DNA of 64,000 bases from an uncultured Methanobrevibacter sp. (lineage in GTDB: Archaea; Methanobacteriota; Methanobacteria; Methanobacteriales; Methanobacteriaceae). Position 1 is the stretch's first letter; each line of letters begins with the position of its first letter. Location of the stretch: contig NZ_CADAJR010000026.1 of assembly GCF_902788255.1 (NCBI RefSeq), positions 1-64,000 on the forward strand. The letters are read 5' to 3'. The notes under the pieces were generated by a model. That model ran no database searches and was not told the DNA's origin. It saw nothing but the letters and a program-made list of their open reading frames with translations. Positions 33,905-42,274 of the stretch are shown in pieces. The position numbers were made by a program, and so were the translations under genes.

Positions 33905-34504
33905 ATGATGAAAAAGATCTTGATTATTTTAACTGCAATACTAATACTCATTAGCTGTGTTCATGCCCAAGTCAATACAACCGTTGAAATAAAGGGAGTA
34001 AGTTTTGAAATTCCAGAAAAATATAATGGCGGAAATATATATAAAAATGGTTATAGTGCGGATTATTTTCATTTAACATGCATTGATGATAATATACCTA
34101 AATCAATTGGTTTGTGGGCTTGTGAAAAAGATTATGAGGAAAATATAACTATATCAAATCATCCAGTGAAATTTTACTACCAATATAATCCATCTATCAA
34201 AGATAATTATTCTCATGCATATTTTGCTTCCGGAAATTCCATCTATGAACTTAGTTGGATGGGCAATAATATAACATCAGATATTGAAAAATTAATTAAA
34301 GACACACCTCCTTCTAAAATAAATGAAGATAAATTTTATTCCCTGATAGATGAATCTATCAAGACATATAAAATTATTAAAAATCAGCAAGATGAATGGG
34401 ATGCAGAATATAATTATTTGGAAGCTAAGTATCATGAATCATTATCAAAAAATTCAGATGACAGGCAAACAAAAGAACTTTTAATAACCTTGATAAATAA
34501 TTAA
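33905..34504 (+). CDS. Secreted protein, paralogue of the truncated 1410-1721 gene
   Basis: Signal peptide (residues 1-22, ending SCVHAQ) followed by one extracellular domain. Common features with the truncated gene at 1410-1721 are the early VSFEIPEKY / EEFRIPPEY strand and the HPVKFYYQY / HDAIHFTTY strand. Here the domain continues with SHAYFASGNSIYELSW and a helical tail (DEWDAEYNYLEAKYHESL). No function is known. This gene supplies the model for what is missing at the left junction. Confidence 0.7.
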   Translation: MMKKILIILTAILILISCVHAQVNTTVEIKGVSFEIPEKYNGGNIYKNGYSADYFHLTCIDDNIPKSIGLWACEKDYEENITISNHPVKFYYQYNPSIKDNYSHAYFASGNSIYELSWMGNNITSDIEKLIKDTPPSKINEDKFYSLIDESIKTYKIIKNQQDEWDAEYNYLEAKYHESLSKNSDDRQTKELLITLINN

Positions 34505-34644
34505 ATTTCATGAATAGTAATAATGCCCTATTTTAGATTTGAAAAAGGATTCCTAAAAATATCTTAAATCAATATTAACGTTTTTTATATGTGAATCAAA
34601 TATTAAATCTATATTTAAATCTTATAAAAAAAGTTCTGATACTA

Positions 34645-34680
34645 TTCTGAATTTTTCACTACAAAACATTCATTTTAAAC
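34645..34680 (+). repeat. 36-nt direct repeat, left copy
   Basis: It begins TTCTGAATTTTTCACTAC and ends CATTCATTTTAAAC. It differs at one position from the copy at 36616-36651. A degenerate third piece (ACTAAAACATTCATTTTAAT) occurs near 33,834. Confidence 0.8.
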
Positions 34681-34754
34681 GAAATAATAATTATAAAATT
34701 TCAGCAAAAAGTAAAATAACAATAAAATAGTAAAATTAAATTAAGGGTTTAATC

Positions 34755-36569
34755 ATGTTTAATAAGAAAAGTTTTTTTATTTCAATGTTGCTTTTAATTT
34801 TTCTAACTATTGGAATGGTTTCTGCATCAGACAATTTGACTGATGAAGTCTCTTTAGATGATGCATCTGCTCAAAGCATTGAAACTCCAATATCCTCTGA
34901 AATTGAAAGTAATGCAAATGAATCTTCACAGATTAGTGAAGATGCTCCAAGTCAAGTGAATACAAAAATGGAAGCTAAGGATGTAACAACTTATTATAAG
35001 GAGAAATCTGAATTGGTAGGTTATCTGAAAGATACCAATAATCAGCCAATTTCCGGCAAAAAGGTTTCCATTTCAATAAATAACAAGGTCTATGATAAAA
35101 TTACTGATAATTCAGGTAAGGTTGTTTTGAAACTTAACTTAAAACCTGGAACATATACTGCTTCAGTTAAGTTTGCAGGTGATGAAAACTACACTGCAAG
35201 CAGCATAAACACAATCGTTAAGGTAAATAAGGCTTCCTTGAAAGTCACCACTAAAGACTTTAAAACCTATTTTGAATCTGGATTCTATTTTAAAGCAAAA
35301 GTCATAAATAAAATTACTAAAAATCCGGTTCAAGGCGTTAAAGTGGCATTTAAAGTTTTTAAAAACAACAAATACAAAACCTATTGGGCAACTACTGATA
35401 CTAACGGTATTGCAAAGCTAAAAAAGAATCTTAACGTTGGAAAATATAAGGTTATCACTTCCATTAAAAAGAGCAAGTATTTAAAAGCTAAAAAAGCCAA
35501 GGCTACTTTGACTATTAAAGAAACTGCAGAAATGGGTTGTACATCTTTATATGTTCAGGTAAGCAATACTGAAGCTGTTGCAGGATTTAGAAGGGATGCA
35601 ACTAATGCCAAAACATTACATATTGTCAAGTATAAGTTGAATGGCAAATGGGCTGTAAAGCAATATAAGAAAAACAGCTATTTCTTCCATTCCTTGACAA
35701 CTTCTGACGGATGGATGGCCGGAACTGGAGGTTGGGATAATCCGACCATAAATCATGCTATTGAAAGGTTGGCAGGTAAAATGGTTAAATCCGGCAAAAT
35801 CAAAAAGGCATATTTAAAAAAGATTCAAGGTTATGAAAGACAATTAAGAATAGGTCACTTTTCAATCAAGGCTCCAAATGGCAAATATGCTGTTGTGTGG
35901 GGTAGTGGAATAAAATATGGTAAATTAAAACCGGGTGAATATTTTAAAGCCCCTAATGCAAGATCATTATTCCATCAGGGCACATATGATCATTTCAGTA
36001 AAAATCCTGCAAAAGCAGCAATTAAAATAGCAGCATCTGATTCCTTCGGTGTCAACAGAAGAGATGCAACAGCATTCCATTGGAAAGCTACAACTGATGA
36101 GGGTAAGACAACTTCAACAGTAAAAGTTTATGCTGCAAATGACAACGGGCGTTTGGCTGGAAGAGGTACTGGACATTTAAAGGATGATGTCAGATTCAGA
36201 GGCAAATTCATATCCAAAAACAGTTTGCCAAAAACTCCTTCCTCAAAATTCCTTGGAACAGTCAAAATGGGAAATATTGACAAGTTGATTAAATCGCAAA
36301 CTACTGTCAAGGCTCCAAAATTAACTAAAAACATTAATGAATCAAAAACATTTGACATTACTGTTAAGGATAAGAAAACTAAAAAACCTGTTAAAGCTCT
36401 TGTGCTCAAATTAAAAATTGGCAAAAAAGTTTTCACTGTAAAAACAAATTCCAAGGGTATTGCGCATTTCAATCCTAAATCATTAAATGCTGGAAGTTAT
36501 AAAGTGGCAATCTATACAGACAATATTAAATATTTGGTTTCAGCTAAAAGTACAGTTATGATTAAATAA
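34755..36569 (+). CDS. Ig-repeat surface protein with possible Ntn-hydrolase core
   Basis: Signal peptide (to about residue 25), Ser/Glu-rich linker, two Ig-like repeats (residues ~75-160 and ~170-255), a central domain of ~250 residues and one more Ig-like repeat at the C-terminus. The central domain starts GCTSLYVQVSNTEAVAGFRR and carries TTSDGWMAGTGGWDNP, RIGHFSIKAPNGKYAVVWGS and ASDSFGVNRRDATAFHW. The GCTS and RRDATN motifs suggest, weakly, an N-terminal-nucleophile (C45/choloylglycine hydrolase-like) amidase needing self-cleavage before the Cys; this is a guess. The gene sits between two nearly identical 36-nt repeats. Confidence 0.7.
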   Translation: MFNKKSFFISMLLLIFLTIGMVSASDNLTDEVSLDDASAQSIETPISSEIESNANESSQISEDAPSQVNTKMEAKDVTTYYKEKSELVGYLKDTNNQPISGKKVSISINNKVYDKITDNSGKVVLKLNLKPGTYTASVKFAGDENYTASSINTIVKVNKASLKVTTKDFKTYFESGFYFKAKVINKITKNPVQGVKVAFKVFKNNKYKTYWATTDTNGIAKLKKNLNVGKYKVITSIKKSKYLKAKKAKATLTIKETAEMGCTSLYVQVSNTEAVAGFRRDATNAKTLHIVKYKLNGKWAVKQYKKNSYFFHSLTTSDGWMAGTGGWDNPTINHAIERLAGKMVKSGKIKKAYLKKIQGYERQLRIGHFSIKAPNGKYAVVWGSGIKYGKLKPGEYFKAPNARSLFHQGTYDHFSKNPAKAAIKIAASDSFGVNRRDATAFHWKATTDEGKTTSTVKVYAANDNGRLAGRGTGHLKDDVRFRGKFISKNSLPKTPSSKFLGTVKMGNIDKLIKSQTTVKAPKLTKNINESKTFDITVKDKKTKKPVKALVLKLKIGKKVFTVKTNSKGIAHFNPKSLNAGSYKVAIYTDNIKYLVSAKSTVMIK

Positions 36570-36615
36570 TTGTACTATTTATTTTATTATGGGAATTTTT
36601 GAAAAGCGTATTTTG

Positions 36616-36651
36616 TTCTGAATATTTCACTACAAAACATTCATTTTAAAC
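36616..36651 (+). repeat. 36-nt direct repeat, right copy
   Basis: It matches the copy at 34645-34680 at 35 of 36 positions and lies about 50 bases after the surface-protein stop codon. Together they bracket a 1.97-kb unit holding a single gene. Confidence 0.8.
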
Positions 36652-36703
36652 TTAAAAAAAAATAACTATTTAAATCAGATAGTTAACAAAATTACACCCA
36701 ATT

Positions 36704-36745
36704 TGCGATTCATCCTCGACTTACAGAAGTCGAAGTATTCTCGCA
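36704..36745 (+). repeat. IS200/IS605-type end hairpin (copy A)
   Basis: Inner stem TCGACTT-ACAG-AAGTCGA inside an outer TGCGA/TCGCA stem, flanked by ACCCAATT and AAGATAA. The copy at 39873-39915 has the same plan in the same orientation, with different paired bases. Such hairpins mark IS200/IS605 element ends or their guide-RNA region. Confidence 0.55.
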
Positions 36746-36763
36746 TTTTTAAGATAAATTATA

Positions 36764-36855
36764 ACTAGTATGATTAAAAATACTAGTCTTTTATATATAA
36801 CTAGTATGATTGAAAATACTAGTCTTTAAATATAACTAGTATGATTAATACTAGT
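36764..36855 (+). repeat. Three tandem hairpins with ACTAGT arms
   Basis: Units at 36764-36787, 36800-36823 and 36835-36855 each read ACTAGT, about 12 bases (TATGATTAAAAAT-like), ACTAGT, repeated every 35-36 bases. They lie between two IS-type hairpins. I know no standard element of this form. Confidence 0.7.
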
Positions 36856-36873
36856 GTAATTTATATTGAACTA

Positions 36874-36943
36874 CCTCAACTTATGGAAGTTGAGGATTCT
36901 TACTTCACGGGCTGTATACTCTAATGAGTATAGGATTACCGTG
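36874..36943 (+). repeat. IS200/IS605-type end with two stems (copy B)
   Basis: CCTCAACTT-ATGG-AAGTTGAGG is followed by ATTCTTACTTCACGGG, then CACGG...CCGTG enclosing TATACTC-TAAT-GAGTATA. The arrangement resembles the structured end of IS200/IS605 elements. No tnpB is present nearby. Confidence 0.5.
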
Positions 36944-37144
36944 CTATCCCCCTAGTCCCTAAGGTTCAACAATCAATTTTTAAATCATTTTTTATTTCAA
37001 CTTGGCTATCGTTGAAAATTTAATGAATTAAGTTGATTGTTATCTATTATTTTAATTTTAGTAATATTTAAATCAAATGAGAGAGCTATGTCCTCAAATG
37101 AATGGCATATGTTAGTGCAGTCCTAAATGACTGATAACACTGTT

Positions 37145-39360
37145 GTGCGTGTTATTCTCCCTTGAAACTGCATCACTGGCAACAATGATGTGGGTTGCAT
37201 GATAGGTTAAAGCCTAATCTTAGTATAACTTCCAATACTAAGAGGGCGAGAGAAAGACTGGCATGGTTAACGAAAGTGAACTCCTGAGTAAAAGCGTCAT
37301 TATGCTCAGCAATGGGTAGGAAGTTTCGAAGAGCCATTGTATTGTTAGTTAAAGGTCATACATAAGTTTTTCAGTATGTATATAGGTTACAACCCATAGA
37401 TACTAACTGGCGTAGTTGGAGAACCTAAACTAGTCGTTTCTAACAATTGGTTAACTCGGTAAGCCCAGAACTGCCCATATTTATAATATGGTAGGGTGAC
37501 CGTGAGGAAATCTGATGTTCTTTTCTGGGTAAAGGATGCTAAAGAAAGCAAATGCCCACTTAATCGAAAGATAGCAGAAAACTGACAAATATAATAACTG
37601 TGTGGGATAAGCAGACTTTTAGCAGGTGTATCTTGCTTTATTTAAAACGGCAGATATCATTAAATGTGTAAAAAAAAAATTTTTTATGAGTGTGATTTTG
37701 GCAATGAAAACTGAATATAATAATTTAAATATATTACAGTCTGTAAAATCAGACGAAGAGATACTTGACAAGGAATGGAAAGATATTAACTGGAAATCCA
37801 TCGAGTACGACATATTTAAGATACAAAAACGGATATTTAAAGCAGAGAAGGAAGGCAATTATAGAAAAGTTAATAAACTATGTAGATTATTAGTTAATGA
37901 TAAAAGGAGTTTATTATATGCAATAAATCTTGTAACAAAGAAGAATAAAGGTAGAAAAACTAGTGGTATTGATAATAAAGTCTTCAAACACGATTATGAA
38001 CGAATGGCATTATTTTATAAACTGAAAGATTATAAAATCAGTTTACATAAACCCAAACCTGTTCAGAGAATTTATATCCCAAAGAAAAATGGTAAAAAGC
38101 GACCATTAGGTATTCCAACAATTATTGATAGGATTTATCAAGAAATCTGCAAATTAGCATTGGAACCTATGTGGGAAGCTAAATTTGAATCAACTAGTTA
38201 TGGTTTTAGACCTGCTCGTGGAGTAAGCGATGCTATAGCAAAGATTCATAGTTTTACAAGAGGATTAAATCGACCTTATATTTTTGAAGGCGATTTTAAA
38301 TCGTGTTTTGATACTTTAAGTCACCAACACATATTGGATAAATTAGGTAATTTTCCACTTAAAAATCTAATCAAAAGATGGTTAGAAGCCGGATATTTAG
38401 AAAACAATGTGTTCTACAATACTAGAACCGGTACTCCCCAAGGAGGCATCATATCCCCATTACTGGCAAATATTGCACTACACGGAATGGAAGAAGCACT
38501 AAACATTGAGTATAAAGAAATAAAGTATGGAAATAACAATACCTATTCAAATAAGTCCAAATATGTAGTTATTAGATATGCCGATGACTTTATAGTTTTA
38601 TGTAAGACCTTAGAGGATGCTGAAGATGTTTATACTCTTTTAGAGGATTACCTTGATGAAAGAGGTTTAACTTTAGCTCCGGACAAAACCAAAATTACAC
38701 ATATTAATGATGGTTTTGACTTCCTAGGATTTAATATTCGATGTTACAATGGATATGATCGAGATAAAGTATTAATAAAGGCATCTAAAGATAGTATTAA
38801 ATCATTCAAGAGAAAAGCTAAATACATAATCCGAAGATGTTATCCTTGGAACCTTGAAGAAAGTATTATAAAACTTAATAATTTAATTATTGGGACTAGT
38901 AACTACTGGAAAATGGCATCTAACAAAAGGATATTTAGTAAAATGGATAATTACATTTATGAACTTCTACTCAGGCAAATTAAACGATGGTATCCCAATA
39001 AACCAATCAAATGGATGGTCAAAAAACATTTTAAAACTCATTTACACTCAATATACAATGATAAATGGATTTTTACAGACCCAATCACAAATTGCCAAGT
39101 GGAAAAAATGTATTGGACAAGAATAAAATATTCCAGATGCATTAAGTATAAAGCAACCCCATATGACTCCTCATACGATGAATATTTCCTTAAAAGATAC
39201 GGAAAAACCTCATTTGAATATCTATATGGCTAAACAACTTTATAAACATTTCTATAAATATGCATGAATTCTTATAAGTATGCTTGAGCCGTATGTCTTA
39301 AAAGGGACACGTACGGTTCTTAGAAGAGGGGAGACAAGTAATTGTCTCTTCTTATTCGAC
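37145..39360 (+). ncRNA. Group II intron
   Basis: The 3' part is clear. Domain V is the 34 bases at 39286-39319, beginning GAGCCGTATG and ending GTACGGTTC. Domain VI follows with a GAGACAA/TTGTCTC stem and a bulged A at 39354, exactly seven bases before a final ...CGAC (39360). The 5' end is proposed at GTGCG (37145), the only good match to the GTGYG start, followed by structured sequence with GAAAGTGAACTCC-like helices before the reverse-transcriptase gene, which sits in domain IV. The 5' boundary is less sure than the 3' one. The intron lies in intergenic, IS-rich DNA. Confidence 0.8.
37686..39233 (+). CDS. ltrA: Group II intron reverse transcriptase/maturase
   Basis: RT blocks 0-7 are intact: KPKPVQRIYIPKKNGKKRPL, GIPTIIDRIYQE, STSYGFRPARG, FEGDFKSCFDTLSH, TGTPQGGIISPLLANIALH, the catalytic VIRYADDFIVL and FLGFNIR. 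The maturase X domain follows (SNYWKMASNKRIF; IKRWYPNK). The C-terminus lacks a complete HNH endonuclease: no CxxC/HH set is seen, only a WTRIKYSRCIKY end. It should promote intron splicing and retrohoming. Start is uncertain; an ATG at 37704 is also possible. Confidence 0.9.
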   Translation: MSVILAMKTEYNNLNILQSVKSDEEILDKEWKDINWKSIEYDIFKIQKRIFKAEKEGNYRKVNKLCRLLVNDKRSLLYAINLVTKKNKGRKTSGIDNKVFKHDYERMALFYKLKDYKISLHKPKPVQRIYIPKKNGKKRPLGIPTIIDRIYQEICKLALEPMWEAKFESTSYGFRPARGVSDAIAKIHSFTRGLNRPYIFEGDFKSCFDTLSHQHILDKLGNFPLKNLIKRWLEAGYLENNVFYNTRTGTPQGGIISPLLANIALHGMEEALNIEYKEIKYGNNNTYSNKSKYVVIRYADDFIVLCKTLEDAEDVYTLLEDYLDERGLTLAPDKTKITHINDGFDFLGFNIRCYNGYDRDKVLIKASKDSIKSFKRKAKYIIRRCYPWNLEESIIKLNNLIIGTSNYWKMASNKRIFSKMDNYIYELLLRQIKRWYPNKPIKWMVKKHFKTHLHSIYNDKWIFTDPITNCQVEKMYWTRIKYSRCIKYKATPYDSSYDEYFLKRYGKTSFEYLYG

Positions 39361-39404
39361 TATTCGACCTAATCATTTCAAATGAAAATTATTGATTAAT
39401 TATA

Positions 39405-39813
39405 TTATTTTTCTCGTTGCCGTTCAATATACTGACGGATTGTTTCAATATTCGCTCCACCAGTTGTTGTAATAAAAATAACCTGTTTTTCCAAAAAGCA
39501 CTTTTCCATAAACTCTTTTTTTATAACTGGATATTGTTTCTTTATTATTCTACTACTTGCACTTTTATAAAGAATTAATATAATTTAACCAAATTTGTAC
39601 TTGGTTTGGCTTCAAATAAAATATGAATATGATCAACTCCCAATTCGCTTCTTTAACTTGAATACCATATTTAAAACCAATATTATCAAAAATAACCATT
39701 AATGAATCGAATATATCTTCATTAATTACCTTTCTACGATATTTAATCACCAATACTAAATGATAAGTTAATATGTATACTGAATGCTGATTCCTATTCA
39801 AATTACTGCTCAT
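39405..39813 (-). pseudogene. IS200/IS605 TnpA (Y1 transposase), frameshifted
   Basis: Start region SSNLNRNQHSVYILTYHLVL is followed by KYRRKVINEDIFD. The frame is then lost; in a neighbouring frame come ELGVDHIHILFEAKPSTNLV (the HUH metal motif HIH) and, after a second shift, YKSASSRIIKKQYPVIKKEF, FITTTGGANIETIRQYIERQ and a stop. The order is that of a Tyr-HUH TnpA, but two indels make it inactive. It begins 45 bases after the intron's 3' end. Confidence 0.75.
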
Positions 39814-39872
39814 AATAATTATTATAAGAAAATAACCATTTAAAAGTTAAAAAAATAATAGTATACCCAACT

Positions 39873-39915
39873 TGCAATTCATCCACAACTTTACAGAAGT
39901 TGTGGTATTCTTGCA
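39873..39915 (+). repeat. IS200/IS605-type end hairpin (copy C)
   Basis: Inner stem CCACAACTT-TACAG-AAGTTGTGG within an outer TGCAA/TTGCA stem. Compared with copy A (36704-36745), both stems have changed on both sides so that pairing is kept. It lies about 60 bases beyond the start of the TnpA remnant. Confidence 0.6.
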
Positions 39916-40053
39916 TCATTTAGATAACTACATTTTATTACATTCATATTTTTAAATCTAAAACCCGATATAAAACCATTTAATTTACCTTATTTAATAT
40001 TTAACAGGTTATTTAATTCTATTTCATCATTACAATAATTATTAGAGATTATT

Positions 40054-40305
40054 TTAACTTTTTAACATGTAAGTAAGCACTTGCATGCGAATATCTTTAT
40101 ATATTCCGTTTTTATCTGTTTTAGCAGTTATGGTCTTGCCGTTGATGATGAATATTACGGATTCACCGCTGAGAGCAACTTTACCATCACTGGAAACCAC
40201 TTTAACGGTAAAGTATGATCCGCCAGCATAATCAACTGCAATGTTTTTAGCAACGAGTTTGGAATTCTGTGAGTCCATTGTTACAGCAACATTGTTTTTA
40301 TAGGA
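40054..40305 (-). pseudogene. Ig-repeat adhesin fragment
   Basis: NNVAVTMDSQNSKLVAKNIA then YFTVKVVSSDGKVALSGE and IINGKTITAKTDKNGI match one Ig-like repeat of the large adhesins (compare the C-terminus of the 53782-56724 protein). After KTDKNGI the frame becomes YKDIRMQVLTYML and ends, unlike the intact repeats. No start or signal peptide. It is a dead scrap at the edge of the mobile region. Confidence 0.6.
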
Positions 40306-40389
40306 TTGATATTATGCCAAACAAATAACAACCTATAAATAAGTTTTTTGACTGAAATTTCTTTAGAGACTAATTGAGAAGGGCAAGAT

Positions 40390-41079
40390 ATGGTCAATTT
40401 TTGTACTAACTGTAGAGCCAAAATAAGAAATGGCGACAAATTCTGCACAAACTGCGGAACAAAAATAATAAATGAGGATAATTTCTGTGTCAACTGTGGA
40501 GCCAAAATAAGAAATGACGATAAATTCTGCACAAACTGCGGAACAAAAATATACAAATCCGTAAAACAGAAAAATTCCTTATTTAAATCAGTGAAAGACA
40601 GTATAGAAAAAAATACAGCCAAATTAAATGAGGAACTAGATAGAATAGATCAAGAAAACGAAGAAAAAAAGAAGAAACTGAAAACACTTGATGAGATATT
40701 TGAATCAGATGAAATTAAATCTGAAATAAGAAAAAACAAGGCAGGTCCAAGTGACGTTAGCCATATTAAAGATATTCTGAAAAATAAGATTGTCAACAAA
40801 AAAGAAAATTTGAGCAATGCCGAAATTAAATCCTTCATTAAAAAAGAATTAAAAAATATTAGAATAGCAAAAGAAAAAGAAATGGAAAGGAGAAGAATAG
40901 AAGAAACCACAATGCACCATGGAGGATACTGCAGTATGAATTGCAGACATTACTATGAAGAATTTTTTGACAGCGGTGGAGGAATAGTCGGTGATTTTGA
41001 TTGTGAAGGATATACTGAGTATTACTGTAATTTAGGACATCAATTGTGCGACGGACGTTTTTGTGAAGATTATGAATGA
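40390..41079 (+). CDS. Zinc-ribbon protein with coiled coil and Cys-rich tail
   Basis: Four CxxC knuckles arranged as two zinc ribbons (FCTNCRAKIRNGDKFCTNCG and FCVNCGAKIRNDDKFCTNCG) occupy the first 55 residues. A charged helix (residues ~70-170, SIEKNTAKLNEELDRIDQEN-like) follows, then a cysteine-rich tail (YCSMNCRHYYEE, FDCEGYTEYYC, GHQLCDGRFCEDYE) that could bind another metal. No enzyme motif is seen. A TATA-like CCTATAAATAAG near 40,332 fits its promoter. The two ribbons come from a recent 84-bp tandem duplication. Confidence 0.75.
   Translation: MVNFCTNCRAKIRNGDKFCTNCGTKIINEDNFCVNCGAKIRNDDKFCTNCGTKIYKSVKQKNSLFKSVKDSIEKNTAKLNEELDRIDQENEEKKKKLKTLDEIFESDEIKSEIRKNKAGPSDVSHIKDILKNKIVNKKENLSNAEIKSFIKKELKNIRIAKEKEMERRRIEETTMHHGGYCSMNCRHYYEEFFDSGGGIVGDFDCEGYTEYYCNLGHQLCDGRFCEDYE
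40408..40551 (+). repeat. 84-bp-period tandem duplication in the zinc-ribbon gene
   Basis: 60 bases starting AACTGTAGAGCCAAAATAAG (40408) recur at 40492 with only a few changes. This shows recent duplication of one double knuckle. Confidence 0.75.
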
Positions 41080-41132
41080 TTTGTTAGTTTTTAAATCATA
41101 TATCCTTAAAAATAAGTAATTTTTTAAAAAGA

Positions 41133-41336
41133 TCATTCCAAGTCATCCAAGAAAAATACTTCAGAGAAATATTTCTTATTTAATGCCTTTTTAATCTTAT
41201 GTGCATCAATCAATGATGGCTCGACTTGACCGGTTTCAATTGAGTTTAAGTTTTCAACTGAAATGCCAGTACTCTCAGACAATTCAGTTTGAGAAACATT
41301 TAGTTCATCACGTAATTGTTTAATCTTGTTTTTCAT
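41133..41336 (-). CDS. XRE-family helix-turn-helix regulator
   Basis: A 67-residue Cro/C1-type helix-turn-helix: IKQLRDELNVSQTELSESTG followed by ISVENLNSIETGQVEPSL. It has no other domain. The last residues (SEVFFLDDLE) resemble the tail common in small archaeal XRE proteins. It is convergent with the zinc-ribbon gene, and its target is unknown. Confidence 0.8.
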   Translation of the reverse strand: MKNKIKQLRDELNVSQTELSESTGISVENLNSIETGQVEPSLIDAHKIKKALNKKYFSEVFFLDDLE

Positions 41337-41389
41337 AATACCTATGTAATATATTCATTACATGACTTAAATAGTTTCTCAAAAAAAAA

Positions 41390-41782
41390 TTATTTAGGAA
41401 CAACAGTCACATTGCCCCCATAAGTACAACTGAGATATTTACCATTGCCTGCAAAGGTAAAATTTCCATAATAATTTTCATCACCTGCATCAGGCAAATA
41501 TTCTGCATTTTCAATAGTGAATTCACCCTTTTCATCCGTTTGCGCAACAACAATGGTGCCTAGTTTAGAACCGGGTTTGTGAAAAGACACTGTCTGGTTG
41601 GCAACACCATAGCTGTAGGCATCCATCAGCATTCCTGAAAAAGATTCGCCTTCACTGACTTCGGTTTCATTGATAATAATAAATGTGGAAACATTATTAT
41701 TGAACTGGAACCAGAATACTGCCATACATATTACAAATGCAACCAATAGGATTATTAGATAATAGCTTTTACGTTCCACCAA
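41390..41782 (-). CDS. Membrane-anchored single Ig-like domain protein
   Basis: One N-terminal membrane helix (residues 7-26) is followed by a short Ig-like beta domain (GESFSGMLMDAYSYGVANQT; TDEKGEFTI; YGNFTFAGNGKY) like those of the adhesins but as a single copy. It sits outside the cell. Function unknown; it may dock to pseudomurein or be the minimal member of the surface-protein family. GGTGAT precedes its start, and it lies close to the COG1325 gene. Confidence 0.6.
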   Translation of the reverse strand: MVERKSYYLIILLVAFVICMAVFWFQFNNNVSTFIIINETEVSEGESFSGMLMDAYSYGVANQTVSFHKPGSKLGTIVVAQTDEKGEFTIENAEYLPDAGDENYYGNFTFAGNGKYLSCTYGGNVTVVPK

Positions 41783-41823
41783 ATCACCTTTATTAATTAT
41801 ATTTAAAATAATATAAAATAAAG

Positions 41824-42246
41824 TTAACTTCTTTCCAAAATGGCTTCACGGACCTTATCAACAGCAATCTGTTTTTTTGCAGGAAAAGCGGCAATTTTAA
41901 CTTTAAGATGAATTGAATCACCATTATCCAAAATGGTCCATTTTTCATCCAGAGCGTCAGTCTTGTCAAATCTCAAAAACCAGTTACCTTTCTCATCCAT
42001 CTTACGCTCTAAATCGCCATTCAATTTATCCAAATCGGTCCACTCTAAAAGAGTATTAAAAAAAGTCTTTGTGTATCGTTTTTTAGAAACAACACCTGAT
42101 AAAATAATAATCTTGTCATCCAACATCCCTTCAGCCTCTTCAGCTTCGATTTCGGCTTCGGGAAGTATGTTCAAAATAGCGTCAGTTATTTCATCAACGC
42201 TTTCATCCTCATAAACGAAAGCTCTAAATTTAATATTATGAATCAT
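41824..42246 (-). CDS. RNA-binding exosome-associated protein (COG1325)
   Basis: The sequence starts IHNIKFRAFVYEDESVDEIT and continues GMLDDKIIILSGVVSKKR, WFLRFDKTDAL and a DSIHLKVKIAAFP end, as in the archaeal COG1325 family, predicted to work with the RNA exosome. It follows the L15e gene on the same strand by 28 bases, a linkage common in euryarchaea, so cotranscription is likely. Confidence 0.75.
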   Translation of the reverse strand: MIHNIKFRAFVYEDESVDEITDAILNILPEAEIEAEEAEGMLDDKIIILSGVVSKKRYTKTFFNTLLEWTDLDKLNGDLERKMDEKGNWFLRFDKTDALDEKWTILDNGDSIHLKVKIAAFPAKKQIAVDKVREAILERS

Positions 42247-42274
42247 TTAAATCAAAAAAAGGAATGAAGAAAAA

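Noticed and set aside
37020-37145. Earlier 5' end for the group II intron
   Set aside because: Structured sequence occurs here, but only GTGCG at 37145 fits the start consensus; I keep this as an uncertainty.
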